Shown here: piece after piece, positions 26,503-34,579 of the stretch
Numbering within the stretch: the first letter of the stretch is position 1
Layout of the letters: each line of letters opens with the position of its first letter
From: Streptomyces sp. NBC_00178
Lineage (GTDB): Bacteria > Actinomycetota > Actinomycetes > Streptomycetales > Streptomycetaceae
Reading direction: 5' to 3'
NCBI RefSeq assembly: GCF_036206005.1
Contig: NZ_CP108143.1
Location: 1,860,001 to 1,924,000 of the forward strand
Length of the DNA: 64,000 nt
The notes under the pieces: model-generated
Seen by the model: only the letters and a program-made list of their open reading frames with translations
The model's database searches: none
What the model was told of the DNA's origin: nothing
Translations under genes and position numbers: made by a program

Positions 26503-27291
26503 ATGATCTTCCATGGCACGGAAGTGCGTCAAAATGCCCTCGCCCTTCTAAATACCGGCGTCGGGAACGCGGAAGTCGCGCGTCGCCTGCAAGTACCTCG
26601 CGGCACGGTCTCGTACTGGCTACATATAGACCGCTCCAAGCGAAACGCCTGTCCGGGCGCACATAACCCCACCTGTCATCGATGCGACGGTGTCATGCTC
26701 CCTGCGTCTGACTACGTCTACCTCTTGGGCCTCTACCTGGGCGATGGCCACATCAGCCAGTACTCGCAGCACCGAGTGCCGAACCTCATGATCACCCTGG
26801 ACGACTCCTGGCCCGGCATCCAAGCCGAAGCGGAAAGGTCAATGCGCATAGTTTTCCCCGACAACGCCACATGTCGCGTGCGCAAGACCGGCTGCCACAA
26901 CATCAAGGTCTACTCGAAGCACCTGCCCTGCCTTTTTCCGCAACACGGGCCGGGCCGGAAACACGAGCGGAAGATCGAACTGGAAGCGTGGCAACAAGAA
27001 CTCGTCGACGCGAACCCCTGGGCCCTCGTCCGTGGACTCGTTCACTCCGACGGTTGCAGGATCACCAACTGGACGACCCGGATGGTAGGCGGAACCCGCA
27101 AGCGGTACGAATACCCGAGGTACTGGTTCACCAATGTCTCGGACGACATCCGCCGCCTGTACACCGACACCCTGGACAAGCTCGGCGTCGAGTGGACGCA
27201 CTGCACCCGCGCGGGCAAGGAGTACAACATCTCCGTAGCCCGACGGGCGTCCGTGGCTCTCATGGACGCTCACGTCGGGCCGAAGTACTGA
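26503..27291 (+). CDS. helix-turn-helix plus LAGLIDADG-type protein next to tRNA-Leu
   Basis: A 262-residue protein with a composite layout. Residues 9-40 form a helix-turn-helix (AEVARRLQVPRGTVSYWL). A short cysteine/histidine cluster follows (C50, H54, C58, C61; CPGAHNPTCHRC). LAGLIDADG motif 1 is YLLGLYLGDGHI (73-84), and motif 2 is ALVRGLVHSDGCRI (174-187). Both motifs keep the acidic residue needed for metal-dependent DNA cleavage. It is therefore a free-standing homing-endonuclease-like or derived DNA-binding protein rather than an intein. Codon use in the first third (cta, ata, aat, caa) is atypical for the window, suggesting acquisition. It starts 85 bases after the tRNA and ends six bases from the opposing pyk stop. 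Whether it is still a nuclease or has become a regulator is unknown. Confidence 0.8.
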   Translation: MIFHGTEVRQNALALLNTGVGNAEVARRLQVPRGTVSYWLHIDRSKRNACPGAHNPTCHRCDGVMLPASDYVYLLGLYLGDGHISQYSQHRVPNLMITLDDSWPGIQAEAERSMRIVFPDNATCRVRKTGCHNIKVYSKHLPCLFPQHGPGRKHERKIELEAWQQELVDANPWALVRGLVHSDGCRITNWTTRMVGGTRKRYEYPRYWFTNVSDDIRRLYTDTLDKLGVEWTHCTRAGKEYNISVARRASVALMDAHVGPKY

Positions 27292-27297
27292 CGACCG

Positions 27298-28731
27298 TTA
27301 CTTCGGGCTGTCGTCCTCGCCGATGTGGTGCACCCGTACCAGGTTCGTCGAGCCCGCGACTCCGGGCGGCGAGCCGGCGGTGATGACCACGATGTCGCCC
27401 TTCTTGCAGCGCCCGATCCGCAGCAGCTCCTCGTCGACCTGCGCCACCATCGCGTCCGTCGAGTCCACGTGCGGCCCGAGGAAGGTCTCGACGCCCCACG
27501 TCAGATTCAGCTGCGCACGGGTGGCCTGGTCCGGGGTGAAGGCCAGGAGCGGGATCGGGGAGCGGTAGCGGGAGAGGCGTTTGACCGTGTCGCCGCTCTG
27601 GGTGAAGGCCACGAGGAACTTGGCGCCGAGGAAGTCGCCCATCTCGGCGGCGGCGCGGGCGACGGCGCCGCCCTGGGTGCGGGGCTTGTTGCGGTCGGTG
27701 AGGGGCGGGAGGCCCTTGGCGAGGATGTCCTCCTCGGCGGCCTCGACGATGCGGGCCATGGTGCGGACCGTCTCGACGGGGTACTTGCCGACGCTGGTCT
27801 CACCGGAGAGCATCACCGCGTCCGTACCGTCGATGACGGCGTTGGCGACGTCGGAGGCCTCGGCGCGGGTGGGGCGGGAGTTGTCGATCATCGAGTCGAG
27901 CATCTGGGTGGCGACGATGACCGGCTTGGCGTTGCGCTTGGCGAGCTTGATGGCGCGCTTCTGGACGATGGGGACCTGTTCCAGGGGCATTTCGACGCCG
28001 AGGTCGCCGCGGGCGACCATGATGCCGTCGAAGGCGGCGACGATGTCGTCGATGTTGTCGACGGCCTGGGGCTTTTCGACCTTGGCGATGACGGGGAGGC
28101 GGCGTTCCTCCTCGTCCATGATGCGGTGGACGTCGTCGATGTCGCGTCCGGTGCGTACGAAGGAGAGGGCGATGACGTCGGCGCCGGTGCGGAGGGCCCA
28201 GCGGAGGTCGTCGATGTCCTTTTCGCTGAGTGCGGGGACGGAGACGGCGACGCCGGGGAGGTTGAGTCCCTTGTGGTCGGAGACCATGCCGCCTTCGATG
28301 ACGGTGGTGTGGACGCGGGGTCCGTCGACGTCGGTGACTTCGAGGGTGACGCGTCCGTCGTCGATGAGGATGCGTTCGCCGGTGGTGACGTCGGTGGCGA
28401 GTCCGTCGTAGGTGGTGCCGCAGGCGTGGCGGTCGCCTTCCATGGGTTCGACGGTGATGGTGAAGGTGTCGCCGCGTTCAAGGAGTACGGGGCCTTCGGC
28501 GAAGCGGCCGAGGCGGATCTTCGGGCCTTGAAGGTCGGCGAGGATTCCTACGCTGCGGCCGGTTTCTTCGGAGGCTTTGCGTACGTGGTTGTAGCGCTCT
28601 TCGTGTTCGGCGTAGGTGCCGTGGCTGAGGTTGAGGCGGGCGATGTCCATTCCCGCTTCGACGAGTGCCTTGATCTGCTCGTATGAGTCGGTGGCGGGTC
28701 CCAGGGTACAAACGATTTTTGCTCGTCGCAT
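27298..28731 (-). CDS. pyk: pyruvate kinase
   Basis: A 477-residue glycolytic enzyme converting phosphoenolpyruvate and ADP to pyruvate and ATP. The N-terminus MRRAKIVCTLGPATDSYEQI is diagnostic. The beta/alpha barrel contains MDIARLNLSHG, ADLQGPKIR, the catalytic-lysine segment VIAKVEKPQAV and MVARGDLGVEMPLEQV (Mg2+ ligands), and TDAVMLSGETSVGKYP follows. The C-terminal allosteric domain ends normally. Codon bias changes along the gene: the 5' half (28050-28731) uses more G/T-ending codons than the C-rich 3' half. A hairpin-like palindrome sits 18 bases upstream of the start. Confidence 0.97.
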   Translation of the reverse strand: MRRAKIVCTLGPATDSYEQIKALVEAGMDIARLNLSHGTYAEHEERYNHVRKASEETGRSVGILADLQGPKIRLGRFAEGPVLLERGDTFTITVEPMEGDRHACGTTYDGLATDVTTGERILIDDGRVTLEVTDVDGPRVHTTVIEGGMVSDHKGLNLPGVAVSVPALSEKDIDDLRWALRTGADVIALSFVRTGRDIDDVHRIMDEEERRLPVIAKVEKPQAVDNIDDIVAAFDGIMVARGDLGVEMPLEQVPIVQKRAIKLAKRNAKPVIVATQMLDSMIDNSRPTRAEASDVANAVIDGTDAVMLSGETSVGKYPVETVRTMARIVEAAEEDILAKGLPPLTDRNKPRTQGGAVARAAAEMGDFLGAKFLVAFTQSGDTVKRLSRYRSPIPLLAFTPDQATRAQLNLTWGVETFLGPHVDSTDAMVAQVDEELLRIGRCKKGDIVVITAGSPPGVAGSTNLVRVHHIGEDDSPK

Positions 28732-28748
28732 GGTTCGAGCCTAGACCT

Positions 28749-28764
28749 TACCTATGGGTAGGTA
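28749..28764 (-). promoter_or_regulatory. palindrome in the pyk leader
   Basis: The sequence tacctatgggtaggta has perfect 6-base arms around TGGG. It lies 18 bases before the pyk start codon, where it could be an operator or a short leader hairpin near the ribosome-binding site. Confidence 0.45.
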
Positions 28765-28988
28765 TTTGTCTCTGCATGACTGTCCAACAGCCTTTGCGTG
28801 AAGGGTTATTGACAACTGTTGAATTGTGCGGCGGCGCGCTCCGATGAGCGTGCGCGGGGGTGGCGCGGGGTGGTGGGCCGGGGTGGTGGGTGGCCTGGTC
28901 ATCAGATCGAAACCTGTGGGGGGTGTTGCGGGTGGTGGCGGCTGGGCCAGAATCTACGCGCGTTGTTCGCACGAACGAGGAGTCAAGG

Positions 28989-30800
28989 ATGCCGTTGAAC
29001 CGTAGGACGTTTCTGGGCCGGTCGGCTGTGGCCGGCGCCGGTGTGGCGCTTGCCGGTGGGGTCGGTGCGGGGTCCGCGGAGGCCGTGGGGCCGAAGGGGC
29101 ACGGTCATGGGCGTCCGCCGAAGCGGTACTCGTTCACGGTGATGGGGACGACGGATCTGCATGGGAACGTCTTCAACTGGGATTACTTCACGGACAAGGA
29201 GTTCGACGACAAGGCGCACAACGACGTCGGTCTGGCGAAGATCTCGACGTTGGTGAACCGGATCCGTGAGGAGCGGGGTCGTGGCAACACGTTGCTGATC
29301 GACGCGGGCGACACGATCCAGGGCACGCAGTTGTCGTACTACTACGCGAAGGTCGATCCGATCACGGCGCGGCGTGGTCCGGTGCATCCGATGGCGCAGG
29401 CGATGAACAAGATCGGTTATGACGCTGCCGCGCTCGGTAACCACGAGTTCAACTACGGCATTCCGGTGCTGCGCAAGTTCGAGGAGCAGTGTGACTTTCC
29501 GCTGCTCGGTGCGAACGCGCTGGATGCGAAGACGCTGCGGCCGGCGTTCGCCCCGTATGTGATCAAGCGGGTGCGTACGCCGCACGGGCGCGATGTGCGG
29601 GTGGCGGTGCTGGGGTTGACGAATCCGGGTATCGCGATCTGGGACAAGGCGAATGTGGGCGGGAAGATGGTGTTCCCGGGTCTTGAGGAGCAGGCGGCGA
29701 AGTGGGTGCCGAGGCTTCGTTCGATGGGCGCGGATGTGGTGATCGTTTCTGCGCACTCGGGTTCGTCGGGCACTTCGTCGTACGGGGATCAGCTGCCGTA
29801 CGTCGAGAACGCCGCGGGTCTGGTGGCGGAGCAGGTGCCGGGGATCGACGCGATTCTGGTGGGTCACGCGCATTCGGAGATTCCCGAGTACTTCGTGACG
29901 AACAAGGAGACGGGGAAGCAGGTCGTCCTCTCGGAGCCGCTGAAGTGGGGCCAGCGGCTGACGCTGTTCGACTTCGACCTGGTGTGGGAGAAGGGCCGCT
30001 GGGTGGTCGAGAAGGTGGGCGCTTCGGTGCTGAACTCGAACACGGTGCCCGAGGACCCGCGGATCGCGTCGATGCTCGGGGACGAGCACAAGAAGGTCGT
30101 GGCGTATGTGAACCAGGTGATCGGTACGTCGGTGGCGGCGATGTCGACGGTGGACGCGCCGTGGAAGGACGAGCCGGTCATCGATCTGATCAACCTGGTG
30201 CAGGCGGAGACGGTGAAGGCGGCGCTGGCGGGTGGGGAGTACGCGGCGTTGCCGGTGCTGTCGCAGGCTGCCTGTTTCTCGCGTACGGCGGCGATTCCCG
30301 CGGGTGAGGTGACGATCAAGGATGCCGCGGGGCTGTATCCGTTCGAGAACACGTTGGAGGCGCGGCTTCTGACGGGTGCGCAGTTGAAGGACTATCTGGA
30401 GTTCTCGGCGAAGTACTACGTGCAGACGGCTGCGGGGGCGCCGGTGGATACGTCGAAGCTGACGAACGCGGAGAGCATTCCGGACTACAACTATGACGTG
30501 GTGTCGGGGGTGTCGTACGACATCGACATCGCGAAGCCGGCCGGTTCGCGGATCGTGGGGTTGTCGTTCGAGGGGGCGCCGGTGGATCCGGCGGCGCAGT
30601 TCGTGTTCGCGGTGAACAACTATCGGGCGAGCGGCGGGGGCAACTTCCCGCATGTTCCGGGTGCGAAGCAGTTGTGGGCGAATTCGGACGAGATCCGGAA
30701 CACGATCATCGGTTGGGTGAAGGCGAAGGGTTCGGTGGATCCGGCGGAGTTCGCTTCGGTGGACTGGCGTCTGACGCGTGAGGGTGTGCCGGTGTTCTAG
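28989..30800 (+). CDS. Tat-exported 5'-nucleotidase / metallophosphatase
   Basis: A 603-residue secreted nucleotidase of the UshA/CpdB type that would release phosphate and nucleosides outside the cell. It has a twin-arginine signal (RRTFLG, residues 5-10, then an alanine/glycine-rich hydrophobic core to about residue 34). The metallophosphatase domain shows TTDLHGN, DAGDTIQG, GNHEFNYG and GHAHSEIP, covering the metal ligands. The 5'-nucleotidase C-terminal substrate-binding domain starts near TSVAAMSTVDAPW and includes the NNYRASGGGNF signature. The ATG at 28989 follows a strong GAGGAGTCAAGG ribosome-binding site. A 12-base palindrome (gttcgcacgaac, 28965-28976) lies just upstream. It is transcribed divergently from pyk. 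Confidence 0.93.
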   Translation: MPLNRRTFLGRSAVAGAGVALAGGVGAGSAEAVGPKGHGHGRPPKRYSFTVMGTTDLHGNVFNWDYFTDKEFDDKAHNDVGLAKISTLVNRIREERGRGNTLLIDAGDTIQGTQLSYYYAKVDPITARRGPVHPMAQAMNKIGYDAAALGNHEFNYGIPVLRKFEEQCDFPLLGANALDAKTLRPAFAPYVIKRVRTPHGRDVRVAVLGLTNPGIAIWDKANVGGKMVFPGLEEQAAKWVPRLRSMGADVVIVSAHSGSSGTSSYGDQLPYVENAAGLVAEQVPGIDAILVGHAHSEIPEYFVTNKETGKQVVLSEPLKWGQRLTLFDFDLVWEKGRWVVEKVGASVLNSNTVPEDPRIASMLGDEHKKVVAYVNQVIGTSVAAMSTVDAPWKDEPVIDLINLVQAETVKAALAGGEYAALPVLSQAACFSRTAAIPAGEVTIKDAAGLYPFENTLEARLLTGAQLKDYLEFSAKYYVQTAAGAPVDTSKLTNAESIPDYNYDVVSGVSYDIDIAKPAGSRIVGLSFEGAPVDPAAQFVFAVNNYRASGGGNFPHVPGAKQLWANSDEIRNTIIGWVKAKGSVDPAEFASVDWRLTREGVPVF

Positions 30801-30822
30801 TTCCGGTCGTATCGCTCGTCCT

Positions 30823-30854
30823 CGGGCCCCCGGCGGTTCGCCGGCGGGGGCCCG
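30823..30854 (+). terminator. terminator after nucleotidase gene
   Basis: A strong GC hairpin, with arms cgggcccc and ggggcccg and a nested cggcg/cgccg stem, starts about 22 bases after the stop codon. Confidence 0.75.
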
Positions 30855-30998
30855 GTGCGTTCCGGGCCGCGCTCGGGGCTCCGGGGATTGGGCGGGGATT
30901 CCGGCTTTCCGTGCTCGCCGCCCGTCGAGGTCTCTCGGGCGTCACCGATGCGCCGGGGCGCTTCTTGTACGGATCTCGCCACGTGGGGCTGCTGTGGT

Positions 30999-31041
30999 CC
31001 GCCCGCCCCTTCCGTGGTCAGGCTGCGGGAGGGGCGGGCGG
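30999..31041 (-). terminator. terminator after small secreted-protein gene
   Basis: Perfect 12-base arms ccgcccgcccct (30999-31010) and aggggcgggcgg (31030-31041) lie just beyond the stop of the minus-strand gene at 31048. Confidence 0.75.
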
Positions 31042-31047
31042 GGCGCG

Positions 31048-31386
31048 TCAGATGGTGACGCAGATGCCGTCTTCGATGACGCGGCCGTCGCGTTCCAGGG
31101 CGCCGCAGACGAGGCTGGCGTTGGCCTGCTCGTAGCCCACGGCCCAGCGGTGGCTGGCGGCCGCGACTCGTCCGGAGCGGAATTCTCCCCAGTAGGCGCG
31201 CAGGGTGCCGGAGTTTCCGTCCCTGGTCTGGACGGTGATGTCCTGGACGAACCTGTTGTGGTGGGCGGTCATGACGCAGATGTACTGGCCGCACTGGCTG
31301 TGGACTGCGGCGTTGGCGGGGGCGGCGGCGATCAGGGACAGGGTGCCGGCTGCGAGCAGGGTCGCGAGCTTCCTCATGTTGATCAT
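31048..31386 (-). CDS. small secreted protein of unknown function
   Basis: A 112-residue protein with a clear Sec signal peptide (MRKLATLLAAGTLSLIAAAPANAA, cleavage probably after ANA). The mature part of about 85 residues is beta-rich in appearance and has four cysteines (QCGQYICVM near its start, LVCGAL and GICVTI near its end), consistent with two disulfides outside the cell. I do not recognise a family. The start may be the first ATG (31386) or the in-frame ATG three codons later, giving MRKLATLL; both leave the signal intact. It is a single gene with its own terminator, between the nucleotidase and the monooxygenase operon. Confidence 0.8.
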   Translation of the reverse strand: MINMRKLATLLAAGTLSLIAAAPANAAVHSQCGQYICVMTAHHNRFVQDITVQTRDGNSGTLRAYWGEFRSGRVAAASHRWAVGYEQANASLVCGALERDGRVIEDGICVTI

Positions 31387-31497
31387 GCTTGCTCAACGAT
31401 CATGCGGCGCATCCGTGACGGGCTCGTGATGGATCTTCGCCGGCCCGGACCGGGGTGTGGGTGGGTGCTCGCTGTTTCCCCTGTCGTTGTTCCGGTG

Positions 31498-32928
31498 TCA
31501 GTGGCCTTGGGCGAGGGGGGTGAGGGTGGGGTTCTGGCCGGGGATCGCGGGGGCGGTGCGGGGGGTGAGGCCGAAGGTGGTGAAGGCGGTGCGTTGTGGC
31601 AGGGGGTAGGGGGTGGTGCCGGTGAGGTTGTTGAGGATGGTGGCGCTGCGCCAGGCGGCGAGTCCGAGGTCGGGGGCGCCGACTCCGTGGGTGTGGCGTT
31701 CGGCGTTCTGTACGTAGATGTTGCCGGTGAGGGCGGGGTCGAGGTCGAGGCGGAAGTCGGTGTGGATGCGGGGGCGTCCTTGGGTGTCGCGGCGGATGTG
31801 GGGGGCGATGCCGGTGAGGAGGGTGTCCAGGGGGCGTTCGCGGTAGCCGGTGGCGAGGACGACGGCGTCGGTGGTGAGGCGGCTTCGGGTGGCCTGCTGG
31901 GTGTGTTCGAGGTGGAGCTCGATGCGGTTTCCGCTGCCGGAGATGCGGCCCGCGGTGCGGACGCCGACCCCGGGGGTGAGGGTGGCGTCGGGCCAGCCGC
32001 CGTGGAGGGTGCGCCGGTAGAGCTCGTGGTGGATGGCGGCGATGGTGTCGGTGTCGATGCCCTTGTGGAGTTGCCACTGCTGGGGGACGAGGCTGTCGCG
32101 TACGTGCTCGGGGAGTGCGTGGAAGTAGTGGGTGTAGTCGGGGGTGAAGTGTTCGAGGCCGAGTTTCGAGTACTCCATGGGCGCGAAGGCCTGGGTCCGG
32201 GCGAGCCAGTGGATTCTTTCGACGCCCTGGGGACGGGCGCGGAGGAGGTCGAGGAAGATCTCGGCGCCCGACTGGCCGGAGCCGATGACGGTGATGTGCC
32301 CGGCTTCGAGGAGTTGTTCGCGGTGGTGGAGGTAGTCGGCGGAGTGGATGACGGGGACGCCGGGGGCTTCGGCGAGGGGCCGGAGGGGTTCGGGGATGAA
32401 GGGGGCGGTGCCGACGCCGAGGGCGATGTGGCGGGTGTGGGTGTGGCCGGGGGTGCGGGTTTCGCCGTCGGGGCCGAGGTGGGTGTAGTCGACTTCGTAG
32501 TGGGCCCGGTCGGTGTTCCAGCGGATGGAGTCGACCTGGTGGTTGAAGTGGATGGTGGGGAGTTGTTCGCTGACCCATCGGCAGTAGGCGTCGTATTCGG
32601 CGCGGTGGATGTGGAACTGCTCGGCGAAGTAGAAGGGGTAGAGGCGGTCGCGGGTGCGGAGGTAGTTGAGGAAGGTCCAGGGGCTGGTGGGGTCGGCGAG
32701 GGTGGTGAGGTCGGCGAGGAAGGGGACTTGGAGGGTGGCGCCGTCGATGAGGAGGCCGGGGTGCCAGTGGAAGGCGGGGCGTTGTTCGTAGAAGGCGGTG
32801 GTGAGCGGCCGGTCCGCGGTGGTGGGGATGCCGTGGGCGAGGGCGGCGAGGGAGAGGTTGAAGGGGCCCAGGCCGATGCCGATGAGGTCGTGGGGCCGGT
32901 CGCCTGCGGGGGTGGTCCGGTCGGTCAT
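31498..32928 (-). CDS. lysine/ornithine (amine) N-monooxygenase, siderophore type
   Basis: A 476-residue FAD/NADPH-dependent N-hydroxylating monooxygenase, family of lysine N6-/ornithine N5-hydroxylases, which make hydroxamate precursors for siderophores. The FAD-binding motif is GIGLGPFNLSLAAL (residues 18-31), the NADPH-binding motif is VIGSGQSGAEIFLDLL, and the closing signature is VVLATGYRERP. The start overlaps the stop of the decarboxylase gene by four bases (ATGA), so the two are translationally coupled. This is the arrangement of DesA and DesB in desferrioxamine synthesis, where cadaverine is N-hydroxylated. The acylation and assembly genes (DesC, DesD) are absent here. Substrate assignment to cadaverine is inference from the partner gene. 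Confidence 0.88.
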   Translation of the reverse strand: MTDRTTPAGDRPHDLIGIGLGPFNLSLAALAHGIPTTADRPLTTAFYEQRPAFHWHPGLLIDGATLQVPFLADLTTLADPTSPWTFLNYLRTRDRLYPFYFAEQFHIHRAEYDAYCRWVSEQLPTIHFNHQVDSIRWNTDRAHYEVDYTHLGPDGETRTPGHTHTRHIALGVGTAPFIPEPLRPLAEAPGVPVIHSADYLHHREQLLEAGHITVIGSGQSGAEIFLDLLRARPQGVERIHWLARTQAFAPMEYSKLGLEHFTPDYTHYFHALPEHVRDSLVPQQWQLHKGIDTDTIAAIHHELYRRTLHGGWPDATLTPGVGVRTAGRISGSGNRIELHLEHTQQATRSRLTTDAVVLATGYRERPLDTLLTGIAPHIRRDTQGRPRIHTDFRLDLDPALTGNIYVQNAERHTHGVGAPDLGLAAWRSATILNNLTGTTPYPLPQRTAFTTFGLTPRTAPAIPGQNPTLTPLAQGH

Positions 32929-34325
32929 CGGGGTGTGCTGCCTTCCTTGGTGGCGCCGGTGTGGGCGTGGGTGACGTGGTCGAGGAGGCGTTGGAGGTCG
33001 GTGGGGGTGGTGTGGGGGTTGAGGAGGGTGGCTTTGAGCCAGAGGCCGTTGTGGGTGCGGGCGCGGCCGAGTACGGCGTGGCCTTGGTCGAGGAGGGTGC
33101 GGCGGATGGTGGCGACGGTGGTGTCGTCGGTGTGGGTGGGGCGGAAGAGGACGGTGCTGATGGTGGGGCGGTCGTAGAGGTCGAATGCGGGGTGTCGGTG
33201 GATGAGGTCGGCGAGGTGGTGGGCGGAGGCGATGGTGCGGTCGATGAGGTCGGCGAGTCCGTCGCGGCCGAGTGCTTGGAGGGTGACGGCGATCTTCAGG
33301 GCGTCGGGGCGGCGTGTGGTGCGCAGGGAGCGGCCGAGGAGGTCGGGGATGCCGGCTTCGGTGTCGTCGTCGGCGTTGAGGTAGGGGGCGTGGTGGTGCA
33401 GGGGGTGGAGGTCGTGGTGGTGGGGAACGGCGAGGATGCCGGCCGATGCGGGCTGCCAGCCGAGTTTGTGCAGGTCGAGGGTGACGCTGTGGGCACGGTG
33501 GAGGCTCTTGAGGGTGTGGCGGTGGGTGGGGCTGAAGAGGAGGGGACCGCCGTAGGCGGCGTCGATGTGGAGTTCGGCGCCGTGGGTGGTGGTGAGGTCG
33601 GCGATGTCGGTGAGGGGGTCGATCTGGCCGGTGTCGGTGGTGCCTGCGGTGGCGGTGACGAGGAGGGGGCCTTGGAGGCGGGTGAGGGCGTTGTGGAGGG
33701 TGAGGGGGTCGATGGTGCCGGTGGGGGTGGGGAGGATGACGGGTTCGGGGAGGCCGAGGAGCCAGGCGGCGCGGGTGATGCTGTGGTGGGCGTTGGCGCC
33801 GCAGATGGCGCGGACGGGGCCGTGGCGTTCGCGGGCGAGCAGGAGGGCCAGTTGGTTGGCTTCGGTGCCGCCGGTGGTGATGAGGGCGTCGGGGTGGGGG
33901 GTGTGGGGGTAGATCTCGGTGGCGAGTGCGGTGGTGAGGGCGGTTTCGAGGGCGGAGGCGGCGGGTGCCTGGTCCCAGGAGTCCATGGAGGGGTTGAGGG
34001 CGGAGGCCGCGAGGTCGGCCGCCGCGGCGAGTGCGAGGGGTGGGGTGTGGAGGTGGGCGGCACAGTGGGGGTGTGCGGGGTCGGCGGCGCCTTCCGCGAG
34101 TGCGGTGACGAGGGTGCGCAGGGCGTGGTGGGCGCCGGTTCCGTGGTCGGGGATGACGGGGCCGGTGGTGCGGTGGAGGTGTTGGGTGACGTGGTCGGGG
34201 CCGCCGGCGGGGAGGGGGCCGTCGCGGCGGGCGGCGCCTTCGTGGAGTGCGTCGAGGACGGTGTCGAGGAGGGGGCGCAGGTGGGTGGGGCCGGCGGTGC
34301 CTCCGGCGAGGGGTGGGGTGGGCAT
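32925..34325 (-). CDS. PLP-dependent group II amino acid decarboxylase (DesA-like)
   Basis: A 466-residue pyridoxal-phosphate decarboxylase of the glutamate/aromatic/lysine/diaminobutyrate group. The PLP lysine is K287 in TLDLHKLGWQP; the cofactor-binding aspartate is D255 in HIDAAYGG; TTGGTEANQLAL (151-162) binds the phosphate. The pairing with a siderophore-type N-monooxygenase, in a four-base overlapping operon, points to lysine decarboxylation to cadaverine. Diaminobutyrate or ornithine are alternatives that sequence alone does not exclude. The ATG at 34325 is the first gene of the operon. I see no DmdR/IdeR-like iron box in the 250 bases upstream. A 12-base direct repeat (ctgtccggtgtg) occurs there at 34368 and 34430. 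Confidence 0.85.
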   Translation of the reverse strand: MPTPPLAGGTAGPTHLRPLLDTVLDALHEGAARRDGPLPAGGPDHVTQHLHRTTGPVIPDHGTGAHHALRTLVTALAEGAADPAHPHCAAHLHTPPLALAAAADLAASALNPSMDSWDQAPAASALETALTTALATEIYPHTPHPDALITTGGTEANQLALLLARERHGPVRAICGANAHHSITRAAWLLGLPEPVILPTPTGTIDPLTLHNALTRLQGPLLVTATAGTTDTGQIDPLTDIADLTTTHGAELHIDAAYGGPLLFSPTHRHTLKSLHRAHSVTLDLHKLGWQPASAGILAVPHHHDLHPLHHHAPYLNADDDTEAGIPDLLGRSLRTTRRPDALKIAVTLQALGRDGLADLIDRTIASAHHLADLIHRHPAFDLYDRPTISTVLFRPTHTDDTTVATIRRTLLDQGHAVLGRARTHNGLWLKATLLNPHTTPTDLQRLLDHVTHAHTGATKEGSTPR

Positions 34326-34489
34326 GGGTGGTGTGGTCCTTCGGGTGCGCGGGGCGGTGGTGTCAGCCTGTCCGGTGTGCGGAGGGGGCGGCCGAAGAGC
34401 CCAACGATCTGAACCCGAAAGGGGTACTGCTGTCCGGTGTGGGCGAGGTGGGGGGTGTGGTGCTGGTAGAGGAGTTCGCTGTTCGCATG

Positions 34490-34527
34490 ACTGTGCCCGG
34501 CCCCTCGGGTGAGGGGCCGGGCACAGT
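34490..34527 (-). terminator. terminator after pepN
   Basis: A perfect 17-bp stem (actgtgcccggcccctc at 34490-34506) with a four-base GGGT loop lies about 55 bases downstream of the pepN stop in its direction of transcription. It also insulates the decarboxylase operon from read-through. Confidence 0.85.
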
Positions 34528-34579
34528 TGTACCGGGGGTGCCGTGTGCGGCCGCCGCCGTGGATCAGTGGGTCAGTGGG

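Noticed and set aside
26335..28800. Attachment-site duplication of the tRNA-Leu 3' end marking an integrated element
   Set aside because: I found no second copy of the tRNA 3' sequence downstream within the window, so no site-specific integration is claimed.
30778..33177. A 799-codon plus-strand frame across the monooxygenase operon
   Set aside because: Val/Gly/Glu-rich antisense translation; the minus-strand frame has intact FAD and NADPH motifs.
31498..34325. Complete desferrioxamine (desABCD) cluster
   Set aside because: Only the decarboxylase and monooxygenase are present; the adjacent genes are a small secreted protein and pepN.
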